Shown piece by piece: positions 21,594 through 33,499 of a DNA stretch of 64,000 bases. Each line of letters opens with the position of its first letter. Positions within the stretch are counted from its first letter, which is position 1. This DNA comes from Adiantum capillus-veneris (Eukaryota; Streptophyta; Polypodiopsida; Polypodiales; Pteridaceae). The stretch is taken from the NCBI GenBank assembly GCA_014529385.2, contig CM043971.1, positions 54,287,209 to 54,351,208 of the forward strand, given 5' to 3'. A program made the position numbers and the translations under genes. The notes beneath the pieces are model-generated. The model saw nothing but the letters and a program-made list of their open reading frames with translations, was not told the origin of the DNA and made no database searches.

Positions 21594-23243
21594 TGTCATA
21601 ATAATCAATATCTAATTCTCCTAAATGATTTTCTCATATTAAACTGATCATTTAATGTGGGGAAGTGCCCGGGGAGACAAAGCTAGAATATTGGTTAAGC
21701 TAGCAGACCGGCCACAGTAGGGATCCAAAGGAGGGAAAATAGGGATCCAAAGGGGGGGCCATCTGCAAAAGATCCATGTGCAACAATGGGCTAAAAAGAC
21801 CCTAAGGTTCAGCCCATTAAGACTTCCAAAATGCTAAGGTTCCAAAATTCAAAGGTTGTGTCCAAAGGTCAACCCTAGGGGAAATTGGATGTTTTGTGTG
21901 TGACCAAAAAAGTCTTGCATATCCCTACATAGGAGGGGGCAAGCCTAGAAAGTAGGGGATGAGAGAGAAAGTCACACACACACACACACATAGGCTCCCT
22001 TTACACAAAGGGAATTAGGGACACATGTCAGCTCCCTAGCCCAGATGCCCACAAGGTGTGCCCAATTGCTAGTGGATGACCCTTGAAGTGGACCAATGAG
22101 AAATAGGCTAGAGTAAATTTAGCCTAATTAATTTTAAAAAACTTAATAAAAAGAAACAATGAAAATTAAGTCTCCTGGATGATTATTGGACAGCCCGTGA
22201 AGGGGTCCAATAGGAATTGAGCAGCCCAATGGGCTACTTAATTCCTATTGGTCAGAATGGGGAAAGGTCCAATGGGGATTTAATTCATTTAAATCAATTA
22301 AGTTTAATTTATTAAGCTCTCACAAAAGGGGAAAGGGGGACACATGTCAGAAGGCTATCACTTATGCTGCTTAATTGTGATAGGCTAGCCTTGGGAAGGT
22401 CCAATGGGGAGCTTGCAAGAGCAAATAGCAAGAGGGCTCGCCCAAGAGAGAGAGGGGGCTGATTTTTGCAAGGATTATCACACACACACTCACACACAGT
22501 CTATGTGTGAAGCAAAGAAGACTATCTCTTCCCAAGCTTTAATGGAGAGCTCATCACCTACTCCAAGCTTGTGAGATAGAAGCCCACATCAACACACTCT
22601 TGGCATGTGGATGCAAATCCAACCAAGAGCCAAGCTTCAATGCATGCTCATCTCCTCTACCATGCTAATTACTAAGCTAAGCTATGCTAATATGAGTGAT
22701 TATGTGAGGAGATGTACATATTTCTCGTAAGATACTCCTTCTTCCTCTCAATCTACTCTCATACCCTGCTAGCTCTCACCATGTTCGAAGGTGTGTGGGG
22801 TCTTGGGTCTGAGAACGGGGATAATTAAAGTTGTGTTTGCTAAGTGTTCTGCTTAGTGCATTAAGCTTTCATCTTCATTGCACTAGCTAGTCTTGAAGGA
22901 GCACAAAGAATTGTATTGTACAATTCTTTGTACTAGCTAGTCTTGAAGGAACACAAGGAATTGTATTGTACAATGTCTCTCTTGATGGGAGAAACCATAA
23001 TACAAAACCTTTTGGAGGGGGGACCGGCTCCATGCAAATCCGGTCCTCAACTATTGTCAATAGTTTAATTTATCTCTCTTTTGAAAGTATTGTTGATGCT
23101 ATCTAACTAGGTGTTATGCTTTTTGTTGCTCTCTCCACCCAAGCACTCTTGCAATTCTCACTAGGAATCTATTCTAATGAAATGCCCACTATGTTCATGC
23201 TAATTTCTGCTACACACAAGTTTGTAGGCCATTAAATGTTACA
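21594..23243 (+). repeat. E1 5' LTR
   Basis: It begins TGTCATAATAATC and ends AAATGTTACA. It matches 28814-30410 on the same strand and 34870-36520 on the opposite strand. It carries a (CA)n tract near 21975 and a 50-bp-period duplication (CTAGCTAGTCTTGAAGGA at 22883 and 22933) that the 3' LTR lacks, with a 13-bp-arm hairpin across the junction (22903-22931). Short open frames in it (e.g. minus strand 22497-22312) recur in all three LTRs and are not taken as genes. Confidence 0.93.
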
Positions 23244-23244
23244 T

Positions 23245-23256
23245 TGGTATCAGAGC
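23245..23256 (+). other. Primer binding site, initiator Met tRNA type (E1)
   Basis: TGGTATCAGAGC lies one base after the LTR end and is complementary to the 3' end of plant initiator Met tRNA. It fixes the LTR boundary. Confidence 0.93.
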
Positions 23257-23508
23257 ACAAGGTTTCTCTTTTCTTGCTCAAGAAGGGAGGTCCTCAAGCT
23301 AGCTATAAATGGTTGGTATTATTAATTTCCTGTGAGTAAGTAGAATAGGGATTTTTCAACCTTGTGGTGCGCCTGCCTTTGTGCAGTTAATAGGGCATCA
23401 CCATCGAGAGCTATGGTCTTAATAGTGGAGTCCTATGGGGCTTGCCTACGGCTTAACCACTATTGAGCCAAAGTACACCTAAAACTTTTACACCTAAAAG
23501 TTGTTAGA

Positions 23509-25341
23509 ATGGCTAACAATAGTAAAGAGAGTGAAATTAATGTTGATAACTTTGATTTTGCTCATGAGCAAGCTACTAATGATGCTTCAATGCTTGTTAA
23601 CTATCTTGTTTCTAGGCTTCAACAAGCCATGGGCGATCCATCTCTCCAAAGTGAAGTGCAACGGCAGCTCCGTGCTCACGGGATTCTCCAAGCTCATCAC
23701 CATGACGAGAGAACACCTAGGAAGCCTCCTTGTGAGACTACCAAAAGAGGTCTCTCTCCGATTCAGGAAGAAGAAGAGAATCCATACGAAGGGCTCAAGA
23801 ATTTACTTCTTGATGATGCATCTCCTTCCCAAAGGAGAACTCAAGAGCCTCCACCGAAGGAACGAGAAAGAAGTGAGTCTCCCGCCACCTCGGCAAAGAT
23901 GGCTCCACGAAGACGGCGGGCTAAATGCTCTCCATCACCACCAAAGCGGAGAAGACCATCACACTCTTCTCCACGCCATAATTCAAAGAGGGATGATAAA
24001 AAGCAAGAGAAGAAAAAGGCGAGAAAGAGGACACCCTCTTCTCCATCTTCTTCATCCTCTTCCTCTTATGAAAGTGACGGTGAAGACAACGAAGATCAAT
24101 ACAAGAAAAAGGCGAGAAAGAGGTCACCCTCTTCTCCACCTTCTTCAAATTATTCACCTTCTAAAGAAAGTGATGGTGCAACCTTTGAACCATCAAAAAG
24201 AAGAGGCCATAGAAAATCCTATGCCGCATGGAAGAGGTCGTCCAAGTTGAAGAAATTCAAAGAGGGAGGGAAGAGCATCTCTTTCCTTACCTGTGATGGT
24301 ACCTTTGGTGCTACAGACAAAGTCTTGGCCTTTATCCAACAGTTCGATGCGGCGTTTGGAGATGAGGGCTTCACGAAGTCCTCTAAGCTACGCCATGTAG
24401 CTATGCACTTTCAAAAGTCCGCCAGATAATGGTAGTCTAGCCTACGAGCCAACGGTGAAGATCCACGAACATGGAAATCTTTAAGAGCTTCCATTATGAA
24501 GCAGTTTTTGGCCACCGATGCCAAAGACAAAGTACTCACCGAATGGAGAAGCTTAAAGCTCTCTCCCAATGAATCCATCCACAAATATGTAGACAAGTTT
24601 TGGGACCTACAACTCAAAGCCACTGTCTTTAAAAAGTTGGATTTTGGAGAGCAAAAGCAACAATTTTGTGCGGGCTTAACCGAAGAAATGGAGGAGTATG
24701 TCAACTCCCAAAGTCCACGTACCATATCGGCGGTAATACACCATACTATTGTGGCCTCTCGAATCAATTTCCAAACGGGGGCTAAAAGAAATAATAAGCC
24801 CACGAAAAACAAGGGTTCCAACGAGCCTAAGGGGAAGGACAATGTCCAAAAGTCTCCTAAGGGCAACTCCAACAAAGCTAAAGAGAAGGGAGTTTACAAA
24901 GGTAAGAACAAACTCTCTCCTGAAGAGCTTGAGCGTTATCGCAAGGATAACCGGTGTTTCAAGTGCGGAGAACAAGGGCATGCGTACCGCGCTTGTCCCC
25001 AAAAGAATAACCGCCAAGATCCTCCTAGAGCTTCCTTGGTTGAAATCCAAGAGGAGGAGACTCACCAAACTCACCACAAAGGATCTCCTCTATGCCATGC
25101 TTGGGGAAAGGTAAGAGAACATGATGCTTTTATTCTCTTCGACCCTGGTTCTACTCACAATTTTATATTTATAGAGTTGGCCACCAAGCTAGGCATACAA
25201 TTCTACAAGATGGGAGATGTCCTACCCGCAGACAGTGCCTTTAAGGGGCAAGAAGCTTCAGTCACTCCCTTAATCGGGAAATTGAGGCTTCATGTCCAAG
25301 GCTATGTGGACAAAGAGGACTTCTTTATCTCTCCTCTCTAG
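23509..25341 (+). pseudogene. E1 gag and protease
   Basis: The start MANNSKESEINVDNFDF at 23509 matches the E2 start. A charged, Ser/Lys/Arg-rich middle (about 23830-24200) precedes the capsid-like domain (FIQQFDAAFGDEGF, WRSLKLSPNESIHKYVDKFW). Then comes one CCHC knuckle (CFKCGEQGHAYRAC, about 24955-24996) and a retropepsin-like stretch (ILFDPGSTHNFIF). Gag packages element RNA and the protease cuts the polyprotein. Stops are TAA 24427-24429 (CAA in E2), TAG 24433-24435 (TGG in E2) and TAG 25339-25341 (AAG in E2). The frame continues into pol without a shift. Confidence 0.92.
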
Positions 25342-28300
25342 CATGAGGATGTAATCCTAGGGGCACCATGGTTTGACCGCCTGGCTGCCGATGTTAAATT
25401 TCCTGAAAGGAGAATCTCCTTTAAGTTCAGGGAAAAAGACATGTATATAGATGCTAAGGAAATGGGTAACACTTTTCCCATTGTACATACACCAGCTTTC
25501 AACAAGTCAATAAAGAGCTCTATTTCCGTGTACATGATTTTTGTTAAAGATTCTCAAAATGAACCTAATGCTTTAGCAAAAGAAAATAAAAGCAACCAAA
25601 AGGAATTAGAGTTATCCAATTTTCTCAAGGGGTTTCAAGATGTTTTTATTGACGACGTCCCTTGTGAGCTACCTCCTAAACGAGGTAATGATGACCATGC
25701 AATTGAACTTCTTCCAGGAAGTTCACCGCCTAACAAACCTCCTTATAGAGTTTCTCAAGATCAACAAGAGGAGATTATGCGGCAAGTGCATGAGTTAGTT
25801 GAGAAGGGCATGGTTAGGCCTAGCTCATCTCCATTTTGCTCACCTGTGCTATTACTGCAAAAGAAATACGGCACATATCGTATGTGTGTCAACTATAGAG
25901 CACTAAATAGGATCACTATCAAGAATAGGTTTCCCATTCCACGGGTAGAAGACCTATTTGATAAGCTACAAGGATCGACCTACTTCAGTAGGATTGACCT
26001 AAAAAGTGGCTATCATCAAATAAGGATAGTTGATCAAGACATTGTAAAGACCGCATTTCGCACCACATTTGGTCTTTACGAATACATTGTCATGCCTTTT
26101 GGCTTGACCAATGCACCAGCCACATTCAATCGCTTGATGGAGAAGCTGTTCAGGCCTCATTGAACCTTCACTGGAGTGTTCTTTGATGATATTATCATCT
26201 ACTCTAATTCATTAGACGAACACAAGCAACACCTCTAGGTAATATTTCAAGTTTTAAGAGAGAATAAACTTTATGTTAATCGAAAGAAAAGTGAATTTTT
26301 CTTGCAAGAGATTCAGTATTTAGGTCATATTATCTCTCAAGATGGCATCCAAATGGATCCATCAAAGTTAGAGGTAATAAAAGTATGGCCTAAACCAAGG
26401 AATCTTCATGAACTAAGAAGCTTTATAGGTATGTGTGCATACTATAGATGCTTCATAGAAAAGTTCTCACAAATTGCGGGACCATTACATGATCTAACAA
26501 AGAAAAACGTTAGGTATACATGGTCTGCTAAGGAGAACAATGCTTTCGAAAATCTTAAAGAAAAGCTTATCTCTCAACCTGTGCTTACATTACTGGATCT
26601 CTCAAAACCATTTTAGGTCCAATGTGATGCTTGTGGTGATTTCCTTGGAGCTGTTTTGCTAGAAGAAGGGCACGCCATAGGCTATGAGAGTCGAAGGCTC
26701 GACCCTGTTGAGCAAGCTCTAGGCATATACGAAAAGGAACTCCTTGCAATTCTACATGCCTTAGACTCATGGAAGCACTATTTATTAGGGACTCCTTTCA
26801 TTCTACGAACGGATCACCAAAGTCTTAAGTACTTCATGACGTAGACCAAGCTCTCCGACAAACAAATGAGGTGGGAAAATTTCCTTTCGAAATTTAATTT
26901 TCATATTGCTCACATTGCTGGCAAGCATAATCAAGTAGCTGATGCACTCTCAAGACGGCCGAGAGTGAATGCGGTTTCCATAGCAACTCACAATGATCTA
27001 TCTTTAATGATAGATGAGTACGCTATTGATCCCGATTTTAGAGATGTGATTTCAGCCCTTGCATTAGGGAAGAAAGAAGAACCATTTACTTTACAAGATG
27101 GTTATCTTCTCTATGGAAATAGACTATGCGTTACTAACTCACTATGTGAGAAAGTAATGCATGAATCTCATGCTCCACCGTATGCGGGGCATAGAGGGAT
27201 TCAGTCTACTTTGAAGGGAATTGAAACATATTTCTATTGGCCTACCATGAAAGTGAACATACAAGAGTATGTTTCTAAATGTGTGGTATGCCAAAAGACA
27301 AAATTTGATAGAGGGAAGCAACTTGGATTGCTTCAACCCTTGCCAATCCCTAATTCACCATGGGAGAGAATATCCATGGATTTTATCTTTGGATTGCCTA
27401 AGTCTATCCATGGGAATACGGGAATATGGACGATAGTAGACAGGTTCAGTAAACAAGCTCATTTTATACCTGTCAAAAAGACTATCAAAGCCCATCAAAT
27501 CGCAACCCTCTTCATTTCACAAATTTTCAAGTACCATGGCTAGCCAATGTCCATAGTGTCGGATAGAGATCCTAGAATGACTAGTAATTTTTGGAAGGGT
27601 CTCTTTGAGAATTTAGGAACAAGGTTAAACATCTCTTCGGCCTATCATCCACAAACGGATGGCCAAAGTGAAATAGCTAACCTAACCATTCTCGATCTAC
27701 TAAAAGCCTATGTAACGGAAGTAGATCAAAGATCCCAATGGGAGAAGTACTTACCCTTAGTGGAGTATGCTTACAATACCACTGTACATACTTCCATGGG
27801 AAAAGCACCTTTCGAGGTAATTGAGGGAAGATCAAAAAGTCCCTTGCTACTTAAGGTACATGGGAAGATCTTTGCTGCAGATGAGTATAGCCGAGACCTA
27901 CAAGAATCTTTTCAAAAGGTTAAGGATGCTATCTCTATCTCACAGCAAAGGCAAAAGGTTGCTTCTGACAAGGACAGAAGAGCCCAATCCTTTAAAGAAA
28001 ACGATTGGGTCTTGTTAAAGTTTCCCAAGGCTCGATTAAGGCACACGACGGGCAAGAATCCTACGGGCCACCAAAAGTACTATGCTAAACTAGCAAAAAG
28101 GTACTATGGTCCCTTCCAGATTCTTAGGCCAATCAATGAGATGGCCTATCAACTCAAGGTACCCAATCATTGGCTCATACACAATGCTTTCCATGTGAGC
28201 CTATTAGAGCCTTACAAAGGAGAGCCACCTCAAGAACCAACTATTGAAGACCCACTGGAGATCGAGGACCAAGAGGAGATTCTGCAGCCCGACTCCATTC

Positions 28301-28458
28301 TCCGACATGAAGACAAGGTATTAATAGGCAGTAAGACTATCCGATGATATCTTATTAAGTTTAAGAATTATCCATTTGAAGATGCTAGATGGATGCAAGG
28401 CATACAATCAAAGGATAACCTAGACCTTGTCAATGCTTACAATGCTTCCCAAGAGTAA
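25342..28458 (+). pseudogene. E1 pol: reverse transcriptase, RNase H, integrase, chromodomain-like end
   Basis: In order: RT ([32 protein letters not shown], catalytic FFDDIIIYS near 26179), Ty3-type RNase H (CDACGDFLGAVLL, RTDHQSLKYFMT), integrase HHCC (HESHAPPYAGHRG...CVVCQKTK, 27160-27300), DDE core (SMDFIFGLPKS, SDRDPRMTSNFW, QTDGQSEIANLT), and a chromodomain-like end (IKFKNYPFEDARWMQ, about 28355-28400). Stops are TGA 26161, TAG 26236, TAG 26614, TAG 26842, TAG 27541 and TGA 28345 (first bases). Those at 26236 and 26842 are also present in E2. The chromodomain suggests a chromovirus clade, whose integrase tail can guide insertion into heterochromatin. Confidence 0.93.
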
Positions 28459-28813
28459 GCAAATGTACAAAATGTTAAAAATGAACAAAGTTTTTTTGTC
28501 TTATAAGACTCTCTTTTTCTTTATTGTGCACAAAAATGAAGTAGTATGCATGCTTAGATCAAGTTTGCGGAGACGACGTCTCCCAAACACCAAGTAGAGC
28601 TTGTCACTCTACTATGGAAGATTGATAGGACTAATGTGCAGACATGCTTGCGGCAGCCTCAGGCTCTCAAGCACCAAATGGGCCAGTCATCCATTGTGGA
28701 ATGATGTCATAGGGTAACATAGGGATCCTCTACCCGCTCAGAAAAGGACTCATAAATATGCTTTATCTTCTCTACACCATAGTTGAGGACGACTATGATT
28801 TCAAGAATGGTAA

Positions 28814-30410
28814 TGTCATAATAATCAATATCTAATTCTCCTAAATGATTTTCTCATATTAAACTGATCATTTAATGTGGGGAAGTGCCAGGGGAGACAA
28901 AGCTAGAATATTGGTTAAGCTAGCAGACCGGCCACAGTAGGGATCCAAAGGAGGGAAAATAGGGATCCAAAGGGGGGGCCATCTGCAAAAGAGCCATGTG
29001 CAACAATGGGCTAAAAAAACCCTAAGGTTCAGCCCATTAAAACTTCCAAAATGCTAAGGTTCCAAAATTCAAAGGTTGTGTCCAAAGGTCAACCCTAGGG
29101 GAAATTGGATGCTTTGTGTGTGACCAAAAAAGTCTTGCATATCCCTACATAGGAGGGGGCAAGCCTAGAAAGTAGGGGATGAGAGAGAAAGTCACACACA
29201 CACACACACATAGGCTCCCTTTACACAAAGGGAATTAGGGACACATGTCAGCTCCCTAGCCCAGATGCCCACAAGGTGTGCCCAATTGCTAGTGGATGAC
29301 CCTTGAAGTGGACCAATGAGAAATAGGCTAGAGTAAATTTAGCCTAATTAATTTTAAAAAACTTAATAAAAAGAAACAATGAAAATTAAGTCTCCTGGAT
29401 GATTATTGGACAGCCCGTGAAGGGGTCCAATAGGAATTGAGCAGCCCAATGGGCTACTTAATTCCTATTGGTCAGAATGGGGAAAGGTCCAATGGGGATT
29501 TAATTCATTTAAATCAATTAAGTTTAATTTATTAAGCTCTCACAAAAGGGGAAAGGGGGACACATGTCAGAAGGCTATCACTTATGCTGCTTAATTGTGA
29601 TAGGCTAGCCTTGGGAAGGTCCAATGGGGAGCTTGCAAGAGCAAATAGCAAGAGGGCTCGCCCAAGAGAGAGAGGGGGCTGATTTTTGCAAGGATTATCA
29701 CACACACACTCACACACAGTCTATGTGTGAAGCAAAGAAGACTATCTCTTCCCAAGCTTTAATGGAGAGCTCATCACCTACTCCAAGCTTGTGAGATAGA
29801 AGCCCACATCAACACACTCTTGGCATGTGGATGCAAATCCAACCAAGAGCCAAGCTTCAATGCATGCTCATCTCCTCTACCATGCTAATTACTAAGCTAA
29901 GCTATGCTAATATGAGTGATTATGTGAGGAGATGTACATCTTTCTTGTAAGATACTCCTTCTTCCTCTCAATCTACTCTCATACCCTGCTAGCTCTCACC
30001 ATCTTCGAATGTGTGTGAGGTCTTGGGTCTGAGAACGGGGATAATTAAAGTTGTGTTTGCTAAGTGTTTTTCTTAGTGCATGAATCTTTCATCTTTATCG
30101 CACTAGCTAGTCTTGAAGGAACATAAAGAATTGTATTGTACAATGTCTCTCTTGATGGGAGAAACCATAAGACAAAGCCTTTTGGAGGGGGCATCAGATC
30201 CATGCAAATCCGGTCCTCAACTGTTGTCAATAGTTTAATTTCTCTCTCTTTTGAAAGTATTGTTGATGCTATCTAACTAGGTGTTATGCTTTTTGTTGCT
30301 CTCTCCACCCAAGCACTCTTGTAATTCTCATTAGGAATCTATTCTAATGAAATGCTCACTATGTTCATGCTAATTTCCGCTACACAAGTTTTTAGGCCAT
30401 TAAATGTTAC
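28814..30410 (+). repeat. E1 3' LTR (last base missing)
   Basis: It starts TGTCATAATAATC and ends AAATGTTAC. The terminal A and any target duplication are missing, and the next base belongs to an inverted LINE shard. The first ~1.1 kb is almost identical to the 5' LTR. Confidence 0.92.
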
Positions 30411-30476
30411 TTCAGATAGGCCAGATACTTCAAGAACTCCATCCTACATTGGTCCCCCTGGCTCTCCAAAGTTGTA
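30411..30476 (+). repeat. Inverted LINE A shard with E1 target duplication
   Basis: Positions 30411-30471 align with LINE B (minus strand about 39095-39030) but lie in the opposite orientation to the rest of LINE A. 30472-30476 read TTGTA, the reverse complement of the TACAA before the E1 5' LTR. Joining this shard, read on the other strand, to 21588 restores continuous LINE sequence. Confidence 0.82.
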
Positions 30477-30483
30477 TGTAACA

Positions 30484-33400
30484 TTTGATGGGCTTTGATC
30501 GTCTTTTTGATAGGTATAAAATGAGCTTGTTTACTGAACTTGTCTACTATGGTCCATATTCCCGTATTCCCATGGATAGACTTAGGCAATCCAAAGATAA
30601 AATCCATGGATATGCTCTCCCATGGTGAATTAGGGATTGGCAAGGGTTGAAGCAATCCAAGTTGCTTCCCTCTATCAAATTTTGTCTTTTGGCATACCAC
30701 ACATTTAGAAACATACTCTTGTATGTTCACTTTCATGGTAGGCCAATAGAAATATGTTTCAATTCCCTTCAAAGTAGAATGAATCCCTCTATTCCCCACA
30801 TACGGTGGAGCATGACATTCATACATTACTTTCTCACCTAGTGAGTTAGTAACGCATAGTCTATTGCCATAGAGAAGATAACCATCTTGTAAAGTAAATG
30901 GTTCTTCTTTCTTCCCTAATGCAAGGGCTGAAATCACATCTCTAAAATCGCGATCAATAGCGTACTCATCTATCATTAAAGATAGATCATTGTGAGTTGC
31001 TATGGAAACCGCATTCACTCTCGGCCGTCTTGACAGTGCATCAGCTACTTGATTATGCTTGCCAGCAATGTGAGCAATATGAAAATGACATTGCGAAAGG
31101 AAATTTGCCCACCTCATTTGTTTGTCGGAGAGCTTGGTCTACGTCATGAAGTACTTACGACTTTGGTGATCAGTTCGCAGAATGAAAGGAGTCCTCAATA
31201 AATAGTGCTTCCATGAGTCTAAGGCATGTAGAACTACAAGGAGTTCCTTTTCGTATATGCCTAGAGCTTGCTCAACAGGGTCGAGCCTTCGACTCTCATA
31301 GCCTATGGCGTGCCCTTCTTGTAGCAAAACAGCTCCAAGGCAATCACCACAAGCATCACATTGGACCTCAAATGGTTTTGAGAGATCCGGTAATGTAAGC
31401 ACAGGTTGAGAGATAAGCTTTTCGAAAGCATTGTTCTCCTTAACAGACCATGTATACCTAGCGTTTTTCTTTGCTAGATCATGTAATGGTCCCGCAATTT
31501 GTGAGAACTTTTCTATGAAGCGTCTATAGTATGCACACATACCTATAAAGCTTCTTAGTTCATGAAGATTCCTTGGTTTAGGCCATCCTTTTATTACGTC
31601 TAACTTTGATGGATCCATTTGGATGCCATCTTGAGAGATAATATGACCTAAATACTGAATCTCTTGCAAGAAAAATTCACTTTTCTTTCGATTAACATAA
31701 AGTTTATTCTCTCTTAAAACTTGAAATATTACCTAGAGGTGTTGCTTGTGTTCGTCTAATGAATTAGAGTAGATGATAATATCATCAAAGAACACTCCAG
31801 TGAAGGTTCGATGAGGCCTGAACAGCTTTTGCATCAAGCGATTGAATGTGGTTGGTGCATTAGTCAACCCAAAAGGCATGACAATGTATTCGTAAAGACC
31901 AAATGTGGTGCGAAATGCGGTCTTTACAATGTCTTGATCAACTATCCTTATTTGATGATAGCCACTTTTTAGGTCAATCCTACTGAAGTAGGTCGATCCT
32001 TGTAGCTTATCAAATAGTTCTTCTACCTGTGGAATGGGAAACCTATTCTTGATAGTGATCCTATTTAGTGCTCTATAGTCGACACACATATAATATGTGC
32101 CGTCTTTCTTTTGCAATAATAGCACAAGTGAGCAAAATGGAGATGAGCTAGGCCTAACCATGCCCTTCTCAACTAACCCATGCACTTGCCGCATAATCTC
32201 CTCTTGTTGATCTTGAGAAACTCTATAAGGAGGTTTGTTAGGCGGTGAACTTCCTGGAAGAAGTTCAATTGCATGGTCATCATTACCTCGTTTAGGAGGT
32301 AGCTCACAAGGGATGTCGTCAATAAAAACATCTTGAAACCCCTTGAGAAAATTGGATAACTCTAATTCCTTTTGGTTGCTTTTATTTTCTTTTGCTAAAG
32401 CATTATGTTCATTTTGAGAATCTTTAACAAAAATCATGTACACGGAAATAGAGCTCTTTATTGACTTGTTGAAAGCCGGTGTATGTACAATGGGAAAAGT
32501 GTTACCCATTTCCTTAGCATCTATATACATGTCTTTTTCCCTGAACTTAAAGGAGATTCTCCTTTCAGGAAATTTAACATCGACAGCCAGGCGGTCAAAC
32601 CATGGTGCCCCTAGGATTACATCCTCATGCTTGAGAGGAGAGATAAAGAAGTCCTCTTTGTCCACATAGCCTTGGACATGAAGCCTCAATTTCCCGATTA
32701 AGGGAGTGACTGAAGCTTCTTGCCCCTTAAAGGCACTGTCTGCGGGTAGGACATCTCCCATCTTGTAGAATTGTATGCCTAGCTTGGTGGCCAACTCTAT
32801 AAATATAAAATTGTGAGCAAAACCAGGGTCGAAGAGAATAAAAGCATCATGTTCTCTTACCTTTCCCCAAGCATGGCATAGAGGAGATCCTTTGTGGTGA
32901 GTTTGGTGAGTCTCCTCCTCTTGGATTTCAACCAAGGAAGCTCTAGGAGGATCTTGGCGGTTATTCTTTTGGGGACAAGCGCGGTACGCATGCCATTGTT
33001 CTCCGCACTTGAAACACCGGTTATCCTTGCGATAACGCTCAAGCTGTTCGAGAGAGAGTTTGTTGTTACCTTTGTAAACTCCCTTCTCTTTAGCTTTGTC
33101 GGAGTTGCCCTTAGGAGACTTTCGGACATTGTCCTTCCCCTTAGGCTCGTTGGAACCCTTGTTTTCCGTGGGCTTATTATTTCTTTTAGCCCCCGTTTGG
33201 AAATTGATTCGAGAGGCCACAATAGTATGGTGTATTACCGCCGATATGGTATGTGGCCTTTGGGAGTTGACATACACCGCCATTTCTTCGGTTAAGCCTG
33301 CACAAAATTGTTGGTTTTGCTCTCCAGAATCCAAATTTTTAAAGACAGTGGCTTTGAGTTGTAGGTCCCAAAACTTGTCTACATATTTGTGCATGGATTC

Positions 33401-33499
33401 ATTGGGAGAGAGCTTTAAGCTTCGCCATTCGGTGAGCACTTTGCTTTGGCATCGGTGGCCAAAAACTGCTTCATAATGGAAGCTCTTAAAGATTTCCAT
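30484..33499 (-). pseudogene. E2 gag end, protease, RT, RNase H and partial integrase
   Basis: A 588-codon open stretch (33499-31733) carries the gag CCHC box (CFKCGEQWHAYRAC), the retropepsin-like FDPG and RT up to FFDDIIIYSNSLDEHKQHL. It then meets TAG (31735-31733), the same stop as in E1. The frame continues with RT/RNase H to a second shared TAG (31141-31139), then RNase H end, integrase HHCC (HAPPYVGNRGIHSTLKG...CVVCQKTK) and the first catalytic Asp (SMDFIFGLPKS). It breaks off after TIKAHQ. The last residues of that reading frame derive from the LINE shard and are not integrase. E2 is otherwise better preserved than E1. Confidence 0.92.

Larger units (their letters stand above)
21594..30410 (+). 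mobile_element. E1: Ty3/gypsy chromovirus-like retrotransposon
   Basis: This LTR element has two long LTRs (21594-23243 and 28814-30410), a Met-type PBS and a single-frame gag-pol of about 1,650 codons with nine in-frame stops and no frameshift. The 5' flank TACAA (21589-21593) is a target duplication. Its mate is not after the 3' LTR but in inverted form at 30472-30476. The 3' LTR lacks its final base and abuts a LINE shard. The region 28459-28813 is non-coding 3' leader without a clear polypurine tract. Confidence 0.93.

Noticed and set aside
22312-22497. 61-codon minus-strand frame repeated in three places (also 29532-29717 and 35613-35798)
   Set aside because: All three lie in the E1/E2 LTRs; recurrence comes from the LTR, not from a gene.
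23245-23256. tRNA gene signal
   Set aside because: Only the 12-base complement of a tRNA 3' end is present, that is a primer binding site. No tRNA cloverleaf was found in the window.
23501-24250. 249-codon Arg/His-rich open frame
   Set aside because: It overlaps E1 gag in another frame and its residues reflect the low-complexity gag coding sequence.
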